DNA from: Cryptomeria japonica
Lineage: Eukaryota > Streptophyta > Pinopsida > Cupressales > Cupressaceae
Direction of reading: 5' to 3'
NCBI RefSeq assembly: GCF_030272615.1
Contig: NC_081412.1
Location: 345,902,169-345,966,168, forward strand
DNA: 64,000 nucleotides
Shown: piece after piece, positions 26,101-41,100 of the stretch
Numbering within the stretch: position 1 is the stretch's first letter
Layout: each line of letters opens with the position of its first letter
The notes under the pieces: model-generated
Told to the model about the DNA's origin: nothing
The model's input: only the letters and a program-made list of their open reading frames with translations
Database searches by the model: none
Position numbers and translations under genes: made by a program

Positions 26101-29100
26101 GCTCCTATGCCTTGGTCAAAAACAAAAAAATGTGATGCTAACATTTTCCTTAGAGCTATTCAGCTTGTCCATCGCTGGGAAAGGTTTCACAGCCCTCTAG
26201 TACTTCCAGGAATTTTGCTAAAAAGGCCCCTGAGATTAGCTCCATCTATTCCTACATCACTCTTTGCTGCATCTAGGTTCTTTATGCCTGTACATATAAC
26301 TTTGCTTTGGCAACATCTTTGTTGTGCTCATGTGCAGTAGCAACACGTTGTGTTCTGTTTTTAGTACATTTGTCAATGGCAGCAGTTATTCTGTTGATGA
26401 AGTTAAGCTTCACATTTTCTAGAGTTTTTTGAGAACCTTGGGCATTGGATTGGAGACGTGCCACTTATCAACCTTTTCTTTCTTGTCATCTGACATTTTG
26501 TAGATAATACAATCAGGATTCATCAAACATATATATGCAGTTCAAGCTTGTGCACTAAGTCCTTGAAGCTTCTTCATTGTATTTCCTGACTTGGCATGCC
26601 ACTGCAGCTTTCTCTATGTGTGTTGTGTGCTCCCTTTCTTCTAGTTCTTCGGTGTTATTCAAGCAGCTAAGGAATATGAATGATGTTGCTCAAGGCCTTT
26701 AGCCATGAATCGGTCAAAGATCTTGAGGGGCTTGAGCATCAACTAGGTTAGGTTGCATGGTTCCAACAATGGTCAGCATTTCCTCAATGTCACATGATAA
26801 ATTTTATGAGTTGTGCCTCCCCTTTAAGCAAATCAACCTCTTGCTTCTGCAACTCCAAGATTACATTTTTATAGCCTAACATGCACCAACAATATTTTGA
26901 GTGCTGACAGGCTCATCTAATAGGTTATCAAAATTATCCAATCACACTGGTCGTGACGAGCACTAAAGTCGGTGATCTAATAGAAGTCCAGGTGCCTTGC
27001 AATGTGAATTCAATCTTATCAGTGCTAGGAATAGATGCAAAATGTGCAGGAATTGCAATTTGAAATGGCTCGTAAATTACACAATAACACAGCCCTGAGT
27101 TTTTCTAAATAACTCACTTATATAGCTTGGGAAAAACTCATCAATACTTGACATAAACTCGCAATTTACAATTGAAAACTCAGACTGTTCAATTCAAAAA
27201 GTGCTCATTTTTTTGGTTATTTTGAATTTTCCACTATTTTTTTAGTAGTGGTGGGAGAGTTGTGTATGGAAAGAGTTTGCAGGTGATTCTTATTCAATGG
27301 CATTTCAAAGGTATGTAACTGTAAATAATTTCCAGTTTTTTGTTTTTTTTGTTATCATGCGTTCATTCTAAATGTCTTATGCTAAGCTGCTATGGTATTT
27401 TGTTTCTATTTAATTTTACTTTATTCGATTATTTTTTTATACATAAATTGTGAATAGGGTCCACTCCCTTGCATATAAAAAATTAGAAAATACTAACAAA
27501 AGTTTGAACATCAATCCTTCAACAAAGGTGCTTTGGAATTAAAGAAAAATTAGCTTCGACCAGAAATCATTACTGTTGAAATCCCTAAGAACTGCTTCCA
27601 CACAATGAGAACTTCTATCATTTTTGTGACTCACTTGTTCTTCAACAATAGGGAATTGATGTGTAGCTACAGAAAACTTGTAATGCAACAACTAAGGACT
27701 GTTGCACAACATCTAAAGATTTGTTATGTAACAACTAACAACTGTTGCACAACTACAAAAGATAGTGAATCATTCTAACCATCCAAGTAAAAAGCACAAT
27801 GCACATACAGCCCCATTAAGGATGTCCAGAGCATTATGTTCAATTTAGCACATGATTTCTTATTTAGATTGGAGGAGATCAACTACAAAGCTGCCATCAT
27901 CATGCCTGGTCACAACACTTGACCTTTTAAGGCTTTTGCACCTAGGACAAGAGGTACAGCATGAGCTCTTCTATTCTCACTTCTTTTAGGTCGCTAGCTT
28001 GCATCACTTCCCTCTGCTTCAATTGTGTCAGTAGTAATCTTCATTTAGGGATCCATCGGGTGCTCAACAAAAGTTTCACCATCTGTTAGAATTAGTGACA
28101 ACCCAAAGCTTCCTATGGAAATATTTGAGTCTATTGGTGCTCTAAACTTCACCCTCTAATTCTACAAAAACATTCACTAGAAAAATGTCAAGTCAAGCAC
28201 TATGGCAAAGCTTATAATCAAACTGCAAGTTAATCTAGCCACAATAGGTAGCTCCCCTATGATTTAGGCTTTGCAAAACCAACAGGGGTTCCCCTAAAGA
28301 TCCAACAAGAGAAAGAAATAAGAAACTCAAACCACAAAAGCAAGCTACATCCTGTGCATGAATATAATCCACTTATTTTTCACTATCCTTCATGCTAGCT
28401 CACTGAAGTTTGCAGTTCCGGATCTCAATACAACAGATGATAAACCTAGGTTACAGTCTCTTCACAAATATAGCATAACTTTCCAAAACAAATACCATGT
28501 TATAAACTCCAAAGACCAATATGAACCTGAAAGGAAATAACTAATCCTAATAACTCTGTGAATAAAGATTATGAAGAGAATGAAAATGATCAATGCCTGT
28601 ACGGCCAATGTCTTATCATTTACAGGCACTATTGTGTGATTTGGAGAGGATTGGTCGATTTTAGAGATCTTTTCAGCTGCACTGATAGGTATGTACCAGA
28701 TTGAATGTTTAGTTAGTAAGCAACTATTTTGTTAGTACTTGTCAGCTTTGGTTGATTATTTCTTATTAGTTGTAGTGGTTCCAACATACTTGTCTTGACC
28801 AACAACCATTGGCCCCCTTTTCAATTGCACTCTCATAGACAAAGAATGTGTATAATCTCTGGTCTATCTATATGCAAAGGAGATCTGAATGAAACCTTGA
28901 CTATTATAAATATGTTACTCAATCTGGTATGCATTGTGTTTCCAGTTCATTTATGCAATTGTTAGTCTTGTCAGATAGAGTAGATATTGGCATTGTTACC
29001 TTTATGAGGTCAGGTTGGATTTATGGCAATTATAAATGGGACCAGTTAAGAAAGCAGTGGAATATAATCATGAAAGAGAGAATGGTCTCACAAGCATAGT

Positions 29101-32100
29101 TACAAGACACGGACTCGGCTCGGACTCGACAAGCTGATTTTTGACTCGGACTTAGACTCGGCACCTGGACTCGGCAAATTGAAAAACCCAAGAAATTCAA
29201 AGATTTTTAATGATTTTAAACTTTTTTCATGCATTTTTGAATAAATAAACGCAAATTTTAGGCTTGAGCTGAAGGAAATAAGCTAAACTAAATAACACAT
29301 TATAAATATAAATAGTGTCAAATGTCTACAAAATTCAAGGAATATGAAATCCATGGCATCAAAAGTTCAAAACATGTATCAACATAAAAGCTAGAGCCTA
29401 GAAGTCTAAGGCTTAGAGGAGCCAATACATTCTATTTTAATTTTTAAATTTACAATGCTCCTCTAAGCCTTAAACTTCAGAGGAGCATTGTGACTAGAGG
29501 AGCCTAGAAGTCTAAAGCTTAGAGGAGCATTGTAACTAGAGAACTCAATATCATCTCAAGTACATGTAGAATGTATGGTCATTGCACGAGCATGTTTTGT
29601 TTATTTAAATTTACACATACCACTTTGTTATTTTCCAGTGTGTTGTATAAGAATCTGGGTAGAAAGAATTAGTTGTTTAACTAGAAGAACTAATCTTAGA
29701 TTCCTTAAATAGGTGGTTTAGCATGGTGCAATCACTGGAAACAATGTGTGTGGTTCAATCCTGGTAGTGGCTTAAGCGTATCCACAAGTGAAGAAATCAT
29801 TGTGCAAGCAGTTCATGATGCAGTTAGTATCCAATACCGTGTGAGAAGGAATGTCCCTAGACGTGAAGAATGTTGCAGACAAATCAGCAGTGCAGATCTT
29901 AATTGTTCGTAAAACCAGAAAGAATTGCTTTATGTTGTTATATGGAGCCTAATCAAACTCGGAGGTTAAATTTTCCACCCTTTTATCGACGTAATTTCTC
30001 CCCAAATTATTCAACGAGGGTTTGGGGGCAGCGCCCCTTGCAGGGTCTAGGCAATTGTTTTTGGCTTTTTTTAACCTTGCTGGGCGACAGAGTACTGGGC
30101 TCGAGACTCAACAAGTCTGCCGAGTCTAACAGCCTTAGCGAGTTTGTGCAGACCCGGCTAGACTCAGCCGAGCCCGAGTCCAAGGTCCTTTGGCCTTGGT
30201 AGAGGTGACCCGCCTCGGGACTCGTCAAGTCTGGGCTAGACTCTGCGAGTCCTATAACTATGGGGCCCACAAGGGATTTATGGTATCTGTTGGGTACATC
30301 AATAAGGGTGCACGTTCACAAAGAAGATGAAAGGAAACAAGTATCACATGAGACAATTTGGAATAATTTAGCAATGACTGAAGGTGTGGGCACACTACTT
30401 GATCATCTTTCCCAACTCGTCACCAAACACAAAAGTGTGAGTTGCGGTTGTAATTAGGAATGAAGACACAAGAGTATCCAATCAACTACAAACATTTGGG
30501 AGCATACTAAGAGTGGATCAAAGTTGCTAGGCAACTCCTCTTTCTGAAGAAGGGTACACTGATCTTGCTGATAAAGTTCAATTGGAGGAAGAAATAACCA
30601 AATCACTAAAGTCAATTGAGCCCCCTCAATGAAAGGAGTTCTTGTAGCGAAATAGAGTTTAAGGACTTCTTGGCAGATGAAGAGTGGAAGGCATGTGAGA
30701 GCAATCTACAACGCATCAACGAATTGTTGGTAAAAAAGGAACCTAAGCTTATGACAACAAGATTGACAGTTGGGGTGTGAAGAGAAGAACTTGAAGGTGG
30801 TAATAATGGTATCTACCATCTAGATTACAAAGGTCCCTAAAACATCAACAACTTGGAATCTCCAGAAGTGCCCAAGAAGGAAAGAAATGCCTTGACCAAA
30901 ACTTGCTAAAAAAATTTCAATAGTGCAATGGAGCATTGAAGATGGATTTGAAGACCACATGGACAACAATTTGAGAAGCAAATCAATGGTATTGGGTGAG
31001 ATTTTTTCTAGCCACCTTGAGATCAGTGACACGATTAAATACCAATATTTCAAGTACCAAAAAAGCCATATGGTATAGACTAAGGCATTTGAACTAGAGT
31101 TGAAACTCTTTAGTGACAACAATGAGATTGTTGCCAAATTTATAATACCTAACAAGGTAACCAAAAAAAAGTGCAAACCATTAACAACAAGGAATAACTA
31201 AGCAAATTGGAGAAGGAACCAATTGATGGGCTAAAATAGTACCTCCTTCATTTTCTCCTTTTCCACCATTAATCATCCCTATTTTCCACTATTCATCAAT
31301 CATTATCCACGAGGATGCATACAAGTAGGTGATGGGCATTGAGAGAGAAAGCAAGACATCATCCCACTCCAACAAAAGTGAAGACCTTTGCTGTACTAAC
31401 TCCTAAGCAAGACATCCCCATTTTTCTTTACCACTCAAGAGAAGCAACAAAAAAATAAAGTGCAATTACCTAGTGGATAATGGAACAACACATGCCAAAA
31501 CAAAGGTGGAGTTAGAACACAAATAGAATACAATGCCCAAACTCCACTAATTGCAAATTGTTAGAAGTGTAATAAGTGGGGTCATTTAGCAAGAAATTGC
31601 CCCACCAAAGAAAGCATTCCCAATCTTTTCTACCAATGATGTGGGCCCACTAATCATGGAGATGGTTACCTAAGTCACAAGGTTCAAATTTGAATTTGAG
31701 TTCGACAACAATAAAATTTGGATGAAATTCAGCAAGGTAAAAAATTTGACATTAAATTTGCCTTATATAAATTTGATTAATATATCCACAAAACAACTAA
31801 ATAAAATAAGATTTGTCATTTGCAAACAATAAATTTATAAATACATATTATTTAAAAATAAAAATACAACATATAACAGTTTATATTTATATATATATTT
31901 ATTTGGTGTTTATATTTATATTATTAAACATCAAAGTTCATAACAACATAATATAATATAATTATATTTAATTTAATACAATAGTTTTTTAATATAATAT
32001 ACAAAGTATATACTTAATTAAATATAACATTTTAAAACTTAGAATTTTTAATTTTTAATAATATATTTTAATAAATATAACAATTTTTAATATAACTTAA

Positions 32101-35100
32101 TTTATAATTTATAACATATATTAATAAATATAATATTATAAACTATATTGAAATTCTATAGATAAAAAAACCTTATAAAAGACAAATAAAAACAAATAGA
32201 CAAGGAAAGAACGCGCCTAACTTGCCTCTGCTAGTCAGTTCATAGACTCCTGGCTGAAAATTGTGTCGGAAATGATCAGGGAAGTGAAAATCCTGGTGGA
32301 AATGATCAAGGAAGCGAAAATCGTGGTGAAAACAATAAGGGAAGTTATGTAGGGAAGATTCAGATGTGTTTTTAGAGCCACAAACAACATTTTATTTAAA
32401 ACTGGATTGAAAGTTGTAGAAAATATTTTTCAAAACCCTTAAAAATCACTTTTAAAAAATATACTCTAATGGAAAAGGCTGACGCATTTTTCCATATGAA
32501 AAAAAGCCCAAACTTTAACGAAGCTTATAGAAATATTTGAAATTCAACAAAATTCCAATTTCATAGTTGAAGTTTGGCGAATGTTGTGACTTAGATGGTA
32601 ACTATTTGAAGCAAATAATGTAGATATGATTGATGAAGCTAATAAGGGCAAAGTAATAGCATTAACAAGATGTCAAACAAATAAGACTTCCTAGACCCAC
32701 CAACAAAGATGCAAAGGTTGGTCAAAGAAAAAGAAAAAGCTAGGAAGTAAATGAATAAAGAAAGGTAGCAATCCCATACAAAAGCAACAATGATGAGCAC
32801 ATTTATTTTAAACAAGGCTATTGTAAGGCAAGTGTTACAAACTATAGCACCTAAAATGGTAACAAACTTGTTGCATAGCATTCTAAAACTAAAGGTAGCC
32901 ATAACTACAAATCATCAAATTCTAAGTTATTGATCCACAAGGATTTGCAACTAGGTCCTAGTCTGGTTCAAACCCAGTTTGTAGTGTAAGTCCAATTTAT
33001 TGTGGGTCCAAAAAGGGTTCCCCCCCAATGCTATTGGTCTGACTTGGACGAACTCGAGATTTATTTCACCCTCCAATGCAGCAATCCGAAAAATTTGACC
33101 AATTTATAATTTTTTTTTCCTTTTTAAATTGTTTTTGTTGCTAAAAGGTCATTTCACCTCCCAACCCTAATTTATGCCACACAAAATATATAAAGGGAAA
33201 AATCAACCTCATTTTTCATATTGTGAATGAAAAAAAAAACTATTTTCCTCCATTGCTAAACTTAATTTCTTGCTTGCCATTGCACCTACGTTACCCGGGG
33301 ACACATCCATGGGTTTTTTTTCAGGTGTCCCCATCTTGGGGATGTCCCGAGGACAGGGGACTCTTAGGGGACGTCCCCATAAATTCTGCATATTGACAGT
33401 GAATTTTGACAATGAATTCTATAAACAATTTGACTTTGACTCTCAATTTAACACAAATTTGGCAAAAGAACTCTGCTAGTTCTTATATGTTAAGGTTCTA
33501 TAATGTATATGCACATGATTTATCCATGGTTTCATATGAATATTTTAAATTTCCCTATTTTTATATAGTCGTCCCCTAGCCGTCCCCAAAATTGGCAAAA
33601 AAAATCATAGTCTCCGAAACGCATACCCCCGTCCCTTACCATCCCTGTCTTGGAAACTCAGGGTAACATAGCATTGCACAAATCATAAATAGAGTTGAAG
33701 ATTGATCATTGAACGCTCCAAGCTAGTTATTGTGCTATTCCTACACATTTGCAAGTGTTGTTTTTTGTCATGTAGATCGTAGAGGAATATTTCTTCATAT
33801 GTTGAAATGGTACAACAACTTCCAAGTGGTGGAGTTATGTTTGGATTTATAAACATTGTATATTTCGATATTTGAGCTCATGCAGTCAAGTGTAAGGCCA
33901 TTTGTGTAGGCTCCTTGGACAGGGCATCAAATTTTGTCTAGGCAGACTAGGCCCAAATGATAAAGCCCTTCCAGATGAAGTAGTCTTGGGAAAAAGCAGA
34001 CCAAGTACTAGGGTGTAAATCAAATCAAAATCATCCTCTGCTAAAGAAAGGATCGAAAGGGATGAAGCCCCCTCCACAACCTTCTTATTTTGAACCTATA
34101 TAGAGCCATCCGTTTTTGTCCATACCTGAAGAACTTGTGGCCTCCACACATAAGAGATCAAAGGGCATTTTATAACAAGTCTAGAGAGATTTGTCGATCA
34201 AGACATAGTGAGATGGATTAGCATTCAATGTTATTCTCTCACCATATTGGCAAACAATGGTAAAATCAATTAATGAGGCTCCAAAAAGCTACAAGGGCCC
34301 AAGTTTTGAAAAGGTGTATAACACCTTATGTGATAGAGAGGTGAAATTTTTAGAAGACTCCTTGAGGCCCATAAGGGATTTGTGGATCGAAACAAGGATA
34401 TCCATTGTTTCTGATGGATGAAAAGAGGCAAAAAATGGGCCATTGATCACTGATATTGCACTATCCCCTAAAGGGGCAATGTTTTCGAAAGAAATGGATT
34501 GTGATGGAGAGGTGAAGGATAGTGCATTTATTGCTAACATTCTTTGTCAAGCCATTGATGAAGTGGGTCCTTGAAATATTGTGCCAGTTATGACAATACC
34601 AAAAATTGTAGAGCTGATGGGTTATTGGTTGAGGAACATTATTCACAAATTTTTTGGACACCTTATGCTGTCCACTCCCTCAACCTAATGCTACAATAAA
34701 TTGGCACCAAAATTGATTAGATCAAATAGGTGTGTATCTTGAGGCTAAAGAGATCCAAATGTTTGTCACCAACTACCATATGTCACAAGGCATATTTAGA
34801 ACATTCTCAAGATTGGAGTTGTTGAAGGTAAGTTAAATAATAAATGTTTCACTTTAGTAAATTATTTAATTTTGTTTTGATTTTAGTATTTGTAAATTTT
34901 TATTTTTATTTTTTTAATTTTCAAATAGGTTGCTAAGACCCGTTTTGCCTCCAGCACAATTGTGATAAGATGACCTATGAAAGTTCATAAGGCACTTTCT
35001 AACATGGTAATCAACACAAATTGTGTCCAAATGGAGACAATCTAAGACTATGGGGGCAATAAAGGTTAACAAAATGGTCCTAGATGACGTTTGGTGGGAT

Positions 35101-38100
35101 CATGTTGAGTATCTTCTCAGTTTCACTAAGCCCATATTGAGCATGATCTGTTATACCGACACGAATAAGCCTTGTTTGGGTGAGGCATATGATGGCATCG
35201 ACTGAATGATTGAGAAGATGAAAGTCATCATAAATCCAAAAGAGAAAGATCTTGAAGAAAAATTCTTCAAAGAAACACACCAAATCATAGTAGAGAGATG
35301 GAACAAAGTGACCACTCCACTTCATCTTGCCTTTGCATTGAGTCCCAAATATTATAGTTCTAAGGTACAAGGCAGCACTTCATAGACTCTTTTTAGGTTG
35401 TGACATGCGGGATGCAGTGAGGGCTGAGTTCATGGGTTTTGCATGCTCCAATGATTGTTGTCTTGACACTCTTTGAGACAAGTATATGGTCAATGCTCAT
35501 TGTTGGTGGTAATTTAATGATTATAAATACATGCACCTACAATCTCTTGCGATCAATATTTTATCGCTGGCCAAAAATGGTTGCTGAAGAGAAATTAGAC
35601 ATAAGGAAGAGCACGTGGACGAAACAAAAAATCAAATGGGATATTAGAATAAGATAATGCCCAAATAACAATTGGGTAAATAAAAAAGTACGTGCAAGGA
35701 AAACTCAAAGAAAGCATGTGGAAAGGGCAACTTGGGAGGAAAAAGGAACACTATATCAAACATTTTAATCCCACATACGCCCATACACAAAAAAACTACA
35801 TAGGAATGGAAAAAAAATGGAAAGAAAAAATGTTAATTGCTCATATAAGAACTAGTTCACATCAACTTAGATGTGAAACCGGACGATGGATGATACCAAA
35901 AGAGGATTGGGTAGATAGAAGGTGTAGTTATTGTACTCAAGAGTGGTGGAGACAAACATTACATCATGGAGTGTTCAACTTACAAGGATATTTGGATCAA
36001 TTATATTGAGATGCTAAAAATGAACAACACGAGTAATTTGTTTGAACAAGATTTCTTGATCAAGATGCACAGTAGAAGATCCAAGATGCAAAATGAAAAG
36101 GAGATTTAGGCACGGTGTTTTGGGCTTTGCATGCTTTTTTGTTTGCTCGCTGCCCATGGGTCGCATAGGTTGTTTGGCCTCATGGCGTTATTAAAAACAT
36201 TCATTCATTCACAAATTTACTGCAATACAGATCATCAAATATGGATGGCGATGATATTTTTGATGACCCATATGATATTTGATCAATGATGGCTGATTGT
36301 AGACACTTGACATTATTATTTTTTAACTTTAAATTTTAATATATATCATGACATTCGAGTTTGACTAATCTTTGACTATTAATATGGAGGTGAATTTTGA
36401 ACTTGATTACTGCTGCAAATATGTATAAATTTTTTTTTTATATGTTTTTGTATGGACGAACCTAAATACAAACCCAACCCCAAAATAGTTTTAACCAAAC
36501 CTGCGAACACACACACAAACACACCTTGTGTTGGATTATGCCATGTTTGTTGAGGGAAAATATATAAACAAAAGGGACCATTTTGTAGCTGCCTCTGACA
36601 AGGAAGCAAGTGATTGATAGCAAGTTGTTCCCAATGAACTTAGCGTAGCGGCCATTAGTCATCAACACAGAAATATTAGGAAGTACACTCACCAATACAA
36701 TTGTCAATGGTAGATTCAATGTGAATGTGATTATGAAGGAAACTTTAAGGAATCTCATTAACTATGATCTAACCACTACCTTCCAATTGATGGAAATGGA
36801 CCAATATGGCATAAAAGTGCTTTAAGTACTCATGGCCCAAAAGGTAATCTTTGGCACCCAACCATTCATTTTAAATTTCATCGTCACCTCCCTAATGAAA
36901 AAGGATTGTTATGCATAATTGGGGCAAGGTCATATGATAGCAGACAAAGCTAATCATAAATAGAAGAAGAACCTGAAATGATAATTCGTTATATTAACAA
37001 AGGAGACGGAGGTTCCTTAAATAGAGATTACAAATGATCTTTCCATACTGGAAATGATCGAAAACAAAAACACGAAAAGAAACATTCTAAAAGAAACTAA
37101 ATGACTTACTAAGATAACTTTTATAGAAATATTACAATATTATTTTAATAACCTCCCTTAATGGTCATTCTACTAACTACCCTACAAAAGACTTGACAGA
37201 ATTTGCAGGTCATTTGCCCACAAATGCATAAAAGGCTGCCCCCTTCTCTTTAGAATGCTCTGTGAGATTACAAATGATCTTTCCATACTGGAAATGATCG
37301 AAAACAGAAACATGAAAAGAAACATTCTAAAAGAAACTAAATGACTTACTAAGATAACTATTATAGAAATATTACAATATTATTTTAATACCCTCCCTTA
37401 ATGGTCATTCTACAAACTACCCTACAGAAGACTTGACAGAATCTGCAGGTCAATTGCCCACAAATGCATAAAAGGCTGCCCCCTTCTCTTTAGAATGCTC
37501 TGTGAGATGAGCCTACTGAGACCCTCCCTAGTTGGACTGCTGGTTTTTGTAGAACTTTTGGATAGGACCAAGTTTACCACAATCCTTCCAACATGAAGTT
37601 GGGTAACAAAGCTATCCCTCCCACTATCTAGAGATAAGGAAACTGAGATCAGCTGCTCAGAAACTTCACAAGTCTTAAAGAACGCGATTTTGCCAAAAAT
37701 CATCAAAAGAAGCAACACCAACGATTTTGTAAAAAAAAGAAACAGCAAAACACTTTTGCAAAAGAACAGCATTCACCCTAGAAACCCTAGGTGCGACCCA
37801 AAACAAGCTGCAAGAAACCATGATTTTGCAAAAAAAAATTCAAACCCTCAATGTGATGCTGAAATCACACATGATTTTGTGAAAAATCAGCAAAAACCTT
37901 CGTTTTGTGGAAAAACGGTAAAATCCCATGACCACAATTTATATTACAAACAAAACCCACATTTTTTCATTAAAAAACGATTCAAAAAACTTATAGAAAA
38001 ATTGCCGGTAGAAGAAACTATGAATATTTTTTTTAAAAAGTTGCCAAAAAAATGTAGCTGGCTCTGATACCATGAAATGATAATTCGTTATATTAACAAA

Positions 38101-41100
38101 GGAGATGAGGGCTCCTTACAGAGATTACAAACGATCTTTCCATAATGGAAACGATTTAGAATAGAAACACGAAAAGAAACATTCTAAAAGAAACTAAATG
38201 ACTAACTAAGACGACCATTATAGACATATTACAATATTATTTTAATAGAATCTAATTCTTTTTTAAAATAAAGGCCAAAGACACGTCATAGGTTTGAAGA
38301 ACTAGTTAGCGAGGAATTGGCTTCATCTAATGTATCATCAGATTCAAACTCAAATGGAGAAGACATGCTTTATAAGAGAAAAACCTGCTGTTTTGGGGGT
38401 CAATCATATACTTTTACATAAACTCTCTTAGGTTAATATAAAAAATTTCAAGTCATGCATTTTTTTTATTATCAGCATTTTTTATAATGTATAATGTTTA
38501 TTTTATCTATGCACGCTATTTTAGCAGGAAATAACAAAATTAGTTTTTTTCTCTAATTTTTTATTAGCCATTGTCATTGAGTGCTCATATTTCGCTTCCT
38601 ATTTTAAATCTAGGTAATTGAATTCCATTTATACTTTTAAAATGTCATGTCAATGATGTGTAAGTGCCATGCTACTAAGCAATAGACTATGAAGAGACAT
38701 TTGCTACTACTACAAAGATAGTCACATTTTGGTTGCTTCTTTCTATAGTGGCCCAATTTGGTTGAAAGGCATATCAGACGGATGTGAAGAGCACCTTCTT
38801 GAACAAGGATTTGGAAAAGGAGATCTACACAGTGCAGCCTAAAGGATTAAAGGTACCCATTAGCAATCATCTAGTTTGTCAATTTCTTAAGCCCTTGTAT
38901 GAGCTTTAGCACACTCCACAAGCTTAGTGCATAAAGATTGACAGCATAATCTAGATTTTAAGTCTTTTTGATCCAAATCTCTATTGTCAAAAGCAATAGT
39001 GATGACATTGTGATTTTTATCGTTCATGCTGACAATCTTGTCATCAAACTATGAAGGCCACTACTTTGCAGTCAGTGAAATTTGATATATGAGTACTTTT
39101 GGCATGGCTCATATAGGCCCCCTACAATATTGCTTAGGTGTAGAGTTTTGGCAACATAATCATCTCATTTTTGTGGCTAAGCTCAATTACACTATGCATC
39201 TTTTGGAATGGTTCTGCATAAATGACTGTAATTCTTCCACTACACCTATAGAGGCGGGCTGAACTGTCAACCTACAATGATTCATCATTAATCAATGAGT
39301 TACTCTACAAAGAAGTTATGGGCAGTTTGATATAATCATACATCCACACAACTAGAACTTTGTTTTATTGTTATTTATCTCTCTCTCTTAGTTTTTAGCC
39401 CAACCAAATCTTGTTCATTGGCAGGCAACAAAACAAGTGTGATATGTCATAGTTGGCATTCTCTTTCCAAGGAAAGATGATTTCACGTAGACATGATATA
39501 TGTACTATCAAGCTGGCTCAGTTGATACTCAAAGATCAGCTCCTAGTTATTTTACTCCTTGGGCTCGAGAGCTCTTTCATGGCAGAGTAAGCTTCAAGAA
39601 ATTGTAGCTTTATCTTCCATAGCAAAGTAAAAAGCAGCTATGAGTCTCAATTACAAGTGATATCATTATGCTTAGTTTTTAGTGATATTAAACTTCCTCA
39701 AATCACAATAACTCCACTTTTTTGTGAAAATCAGTGAGTTTGGAAGTTATTAAAGAACCCAATTTATCATGCTTGCACCAAGCACATTGAGGTTCATTGT
39801 CACTAAATTTGGTAATTGGTTGATATTGATGATATTACTCTCCATTATAGCACATCTTAGGAACAATATGTTGATCTAATGACTAAACCTCTTCATACCA
39901 TTTTCTTTCTCAAATTTTAGCACAAAACTGATTTCACCTATTTAGTTATTAAGTAGGGAGGATATTAGATATAATATAATATTAGGCTATATTTTGTACA
40001 AATTGGCATTTATTTCTTATGTTAGTGATGTAATAACACCACATTAGTCATGTCCTCACAATGTAGGTTTCTGTAAAGACCTTGAAAACTCAAATTATAT
40101 AAATATTTAATTGACGCATTTAACACATCATCAAATATGAATTACTCTCAAAACTCCCTATAAATATAAAAAAAAGATCACAAATTACAATCACAATTTC
40201 AAGGAGTTCGAGTGCTTATTCCAGGAAAAAACATATACACTTTTTTGTGAAAATACACGAGTCTTGAAGTTATGGAAGAGCCCAATTTATCATGCTCACA
40301 CCAAGCACATTGAGGTTCATTGTCACTAAATTTGGTAATTGGATGATATTGATGATATTACTCTCCACTATAGCACATCTTAGGAAGAGTATGTTGATCT
40401 AATGACGAAACCATTTCAAAACATTTTATGTCTCAAATTTTAGCACAAATCTGATGTCTCCTATTTAGTTATTAAGTGGAGATAATAGGCTATACTTTGT
40501 ACAAATTGGCATTTATTTCTTATGTTAGTGATGTAATAGCACCACATTAGTTATGTCCTCAAATTGTAGATTTCTGACCACGATGTAACTTTCCAATTCA
40601 ATTAATAAAAACAAGCATACACACATTGACGTGTGTATCATCCAATCCTTTCAAACTCTATGTATGCATTATTTCAACAAACTTGAGATTTAAAATATAT
40701 ATATATTAAGATGACAGGGAAAAGAAAGGTGTGGTTCACCAATTTGTTAGCCACTTGGTCAAGGTTTCAAGGGATGTGCTTAGCCGAGTATTGACCAAAA
40801 TGTAGTCATGGCGACTATTGTCAGCAATTAGGTCCAGCCTCCGATAAATTTTTAAATGCTGGTGCACTGTGTCTTGATAACAGGCTGAAAATTACCTTTG
40901 ATCTTGAGCCTCCAAGACCTTAAGTTACTTGCAATAGGAAGATCCAACTAAACAGCATGGAGTTTTACAAGGTTGTTGGAGTAAAAGTCTAGTGTAACGG
41001 TTGAAATAAGACAGGATGTTGCCCTAATCATCTTATTTCCCCTTTATTTGCTTAACCTAGGTTGTGCCTAGAGGCCTCATCAATGTTAAATTTGTCATAG

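Noticed and set aside
37422-38067. Open frames of 116 and 125 codons in the TRIM-like element as proteins
   Set aside because: They lie on opposite strands of a non-coding interior built from a repeated GATTTTGCAAAAA motif.
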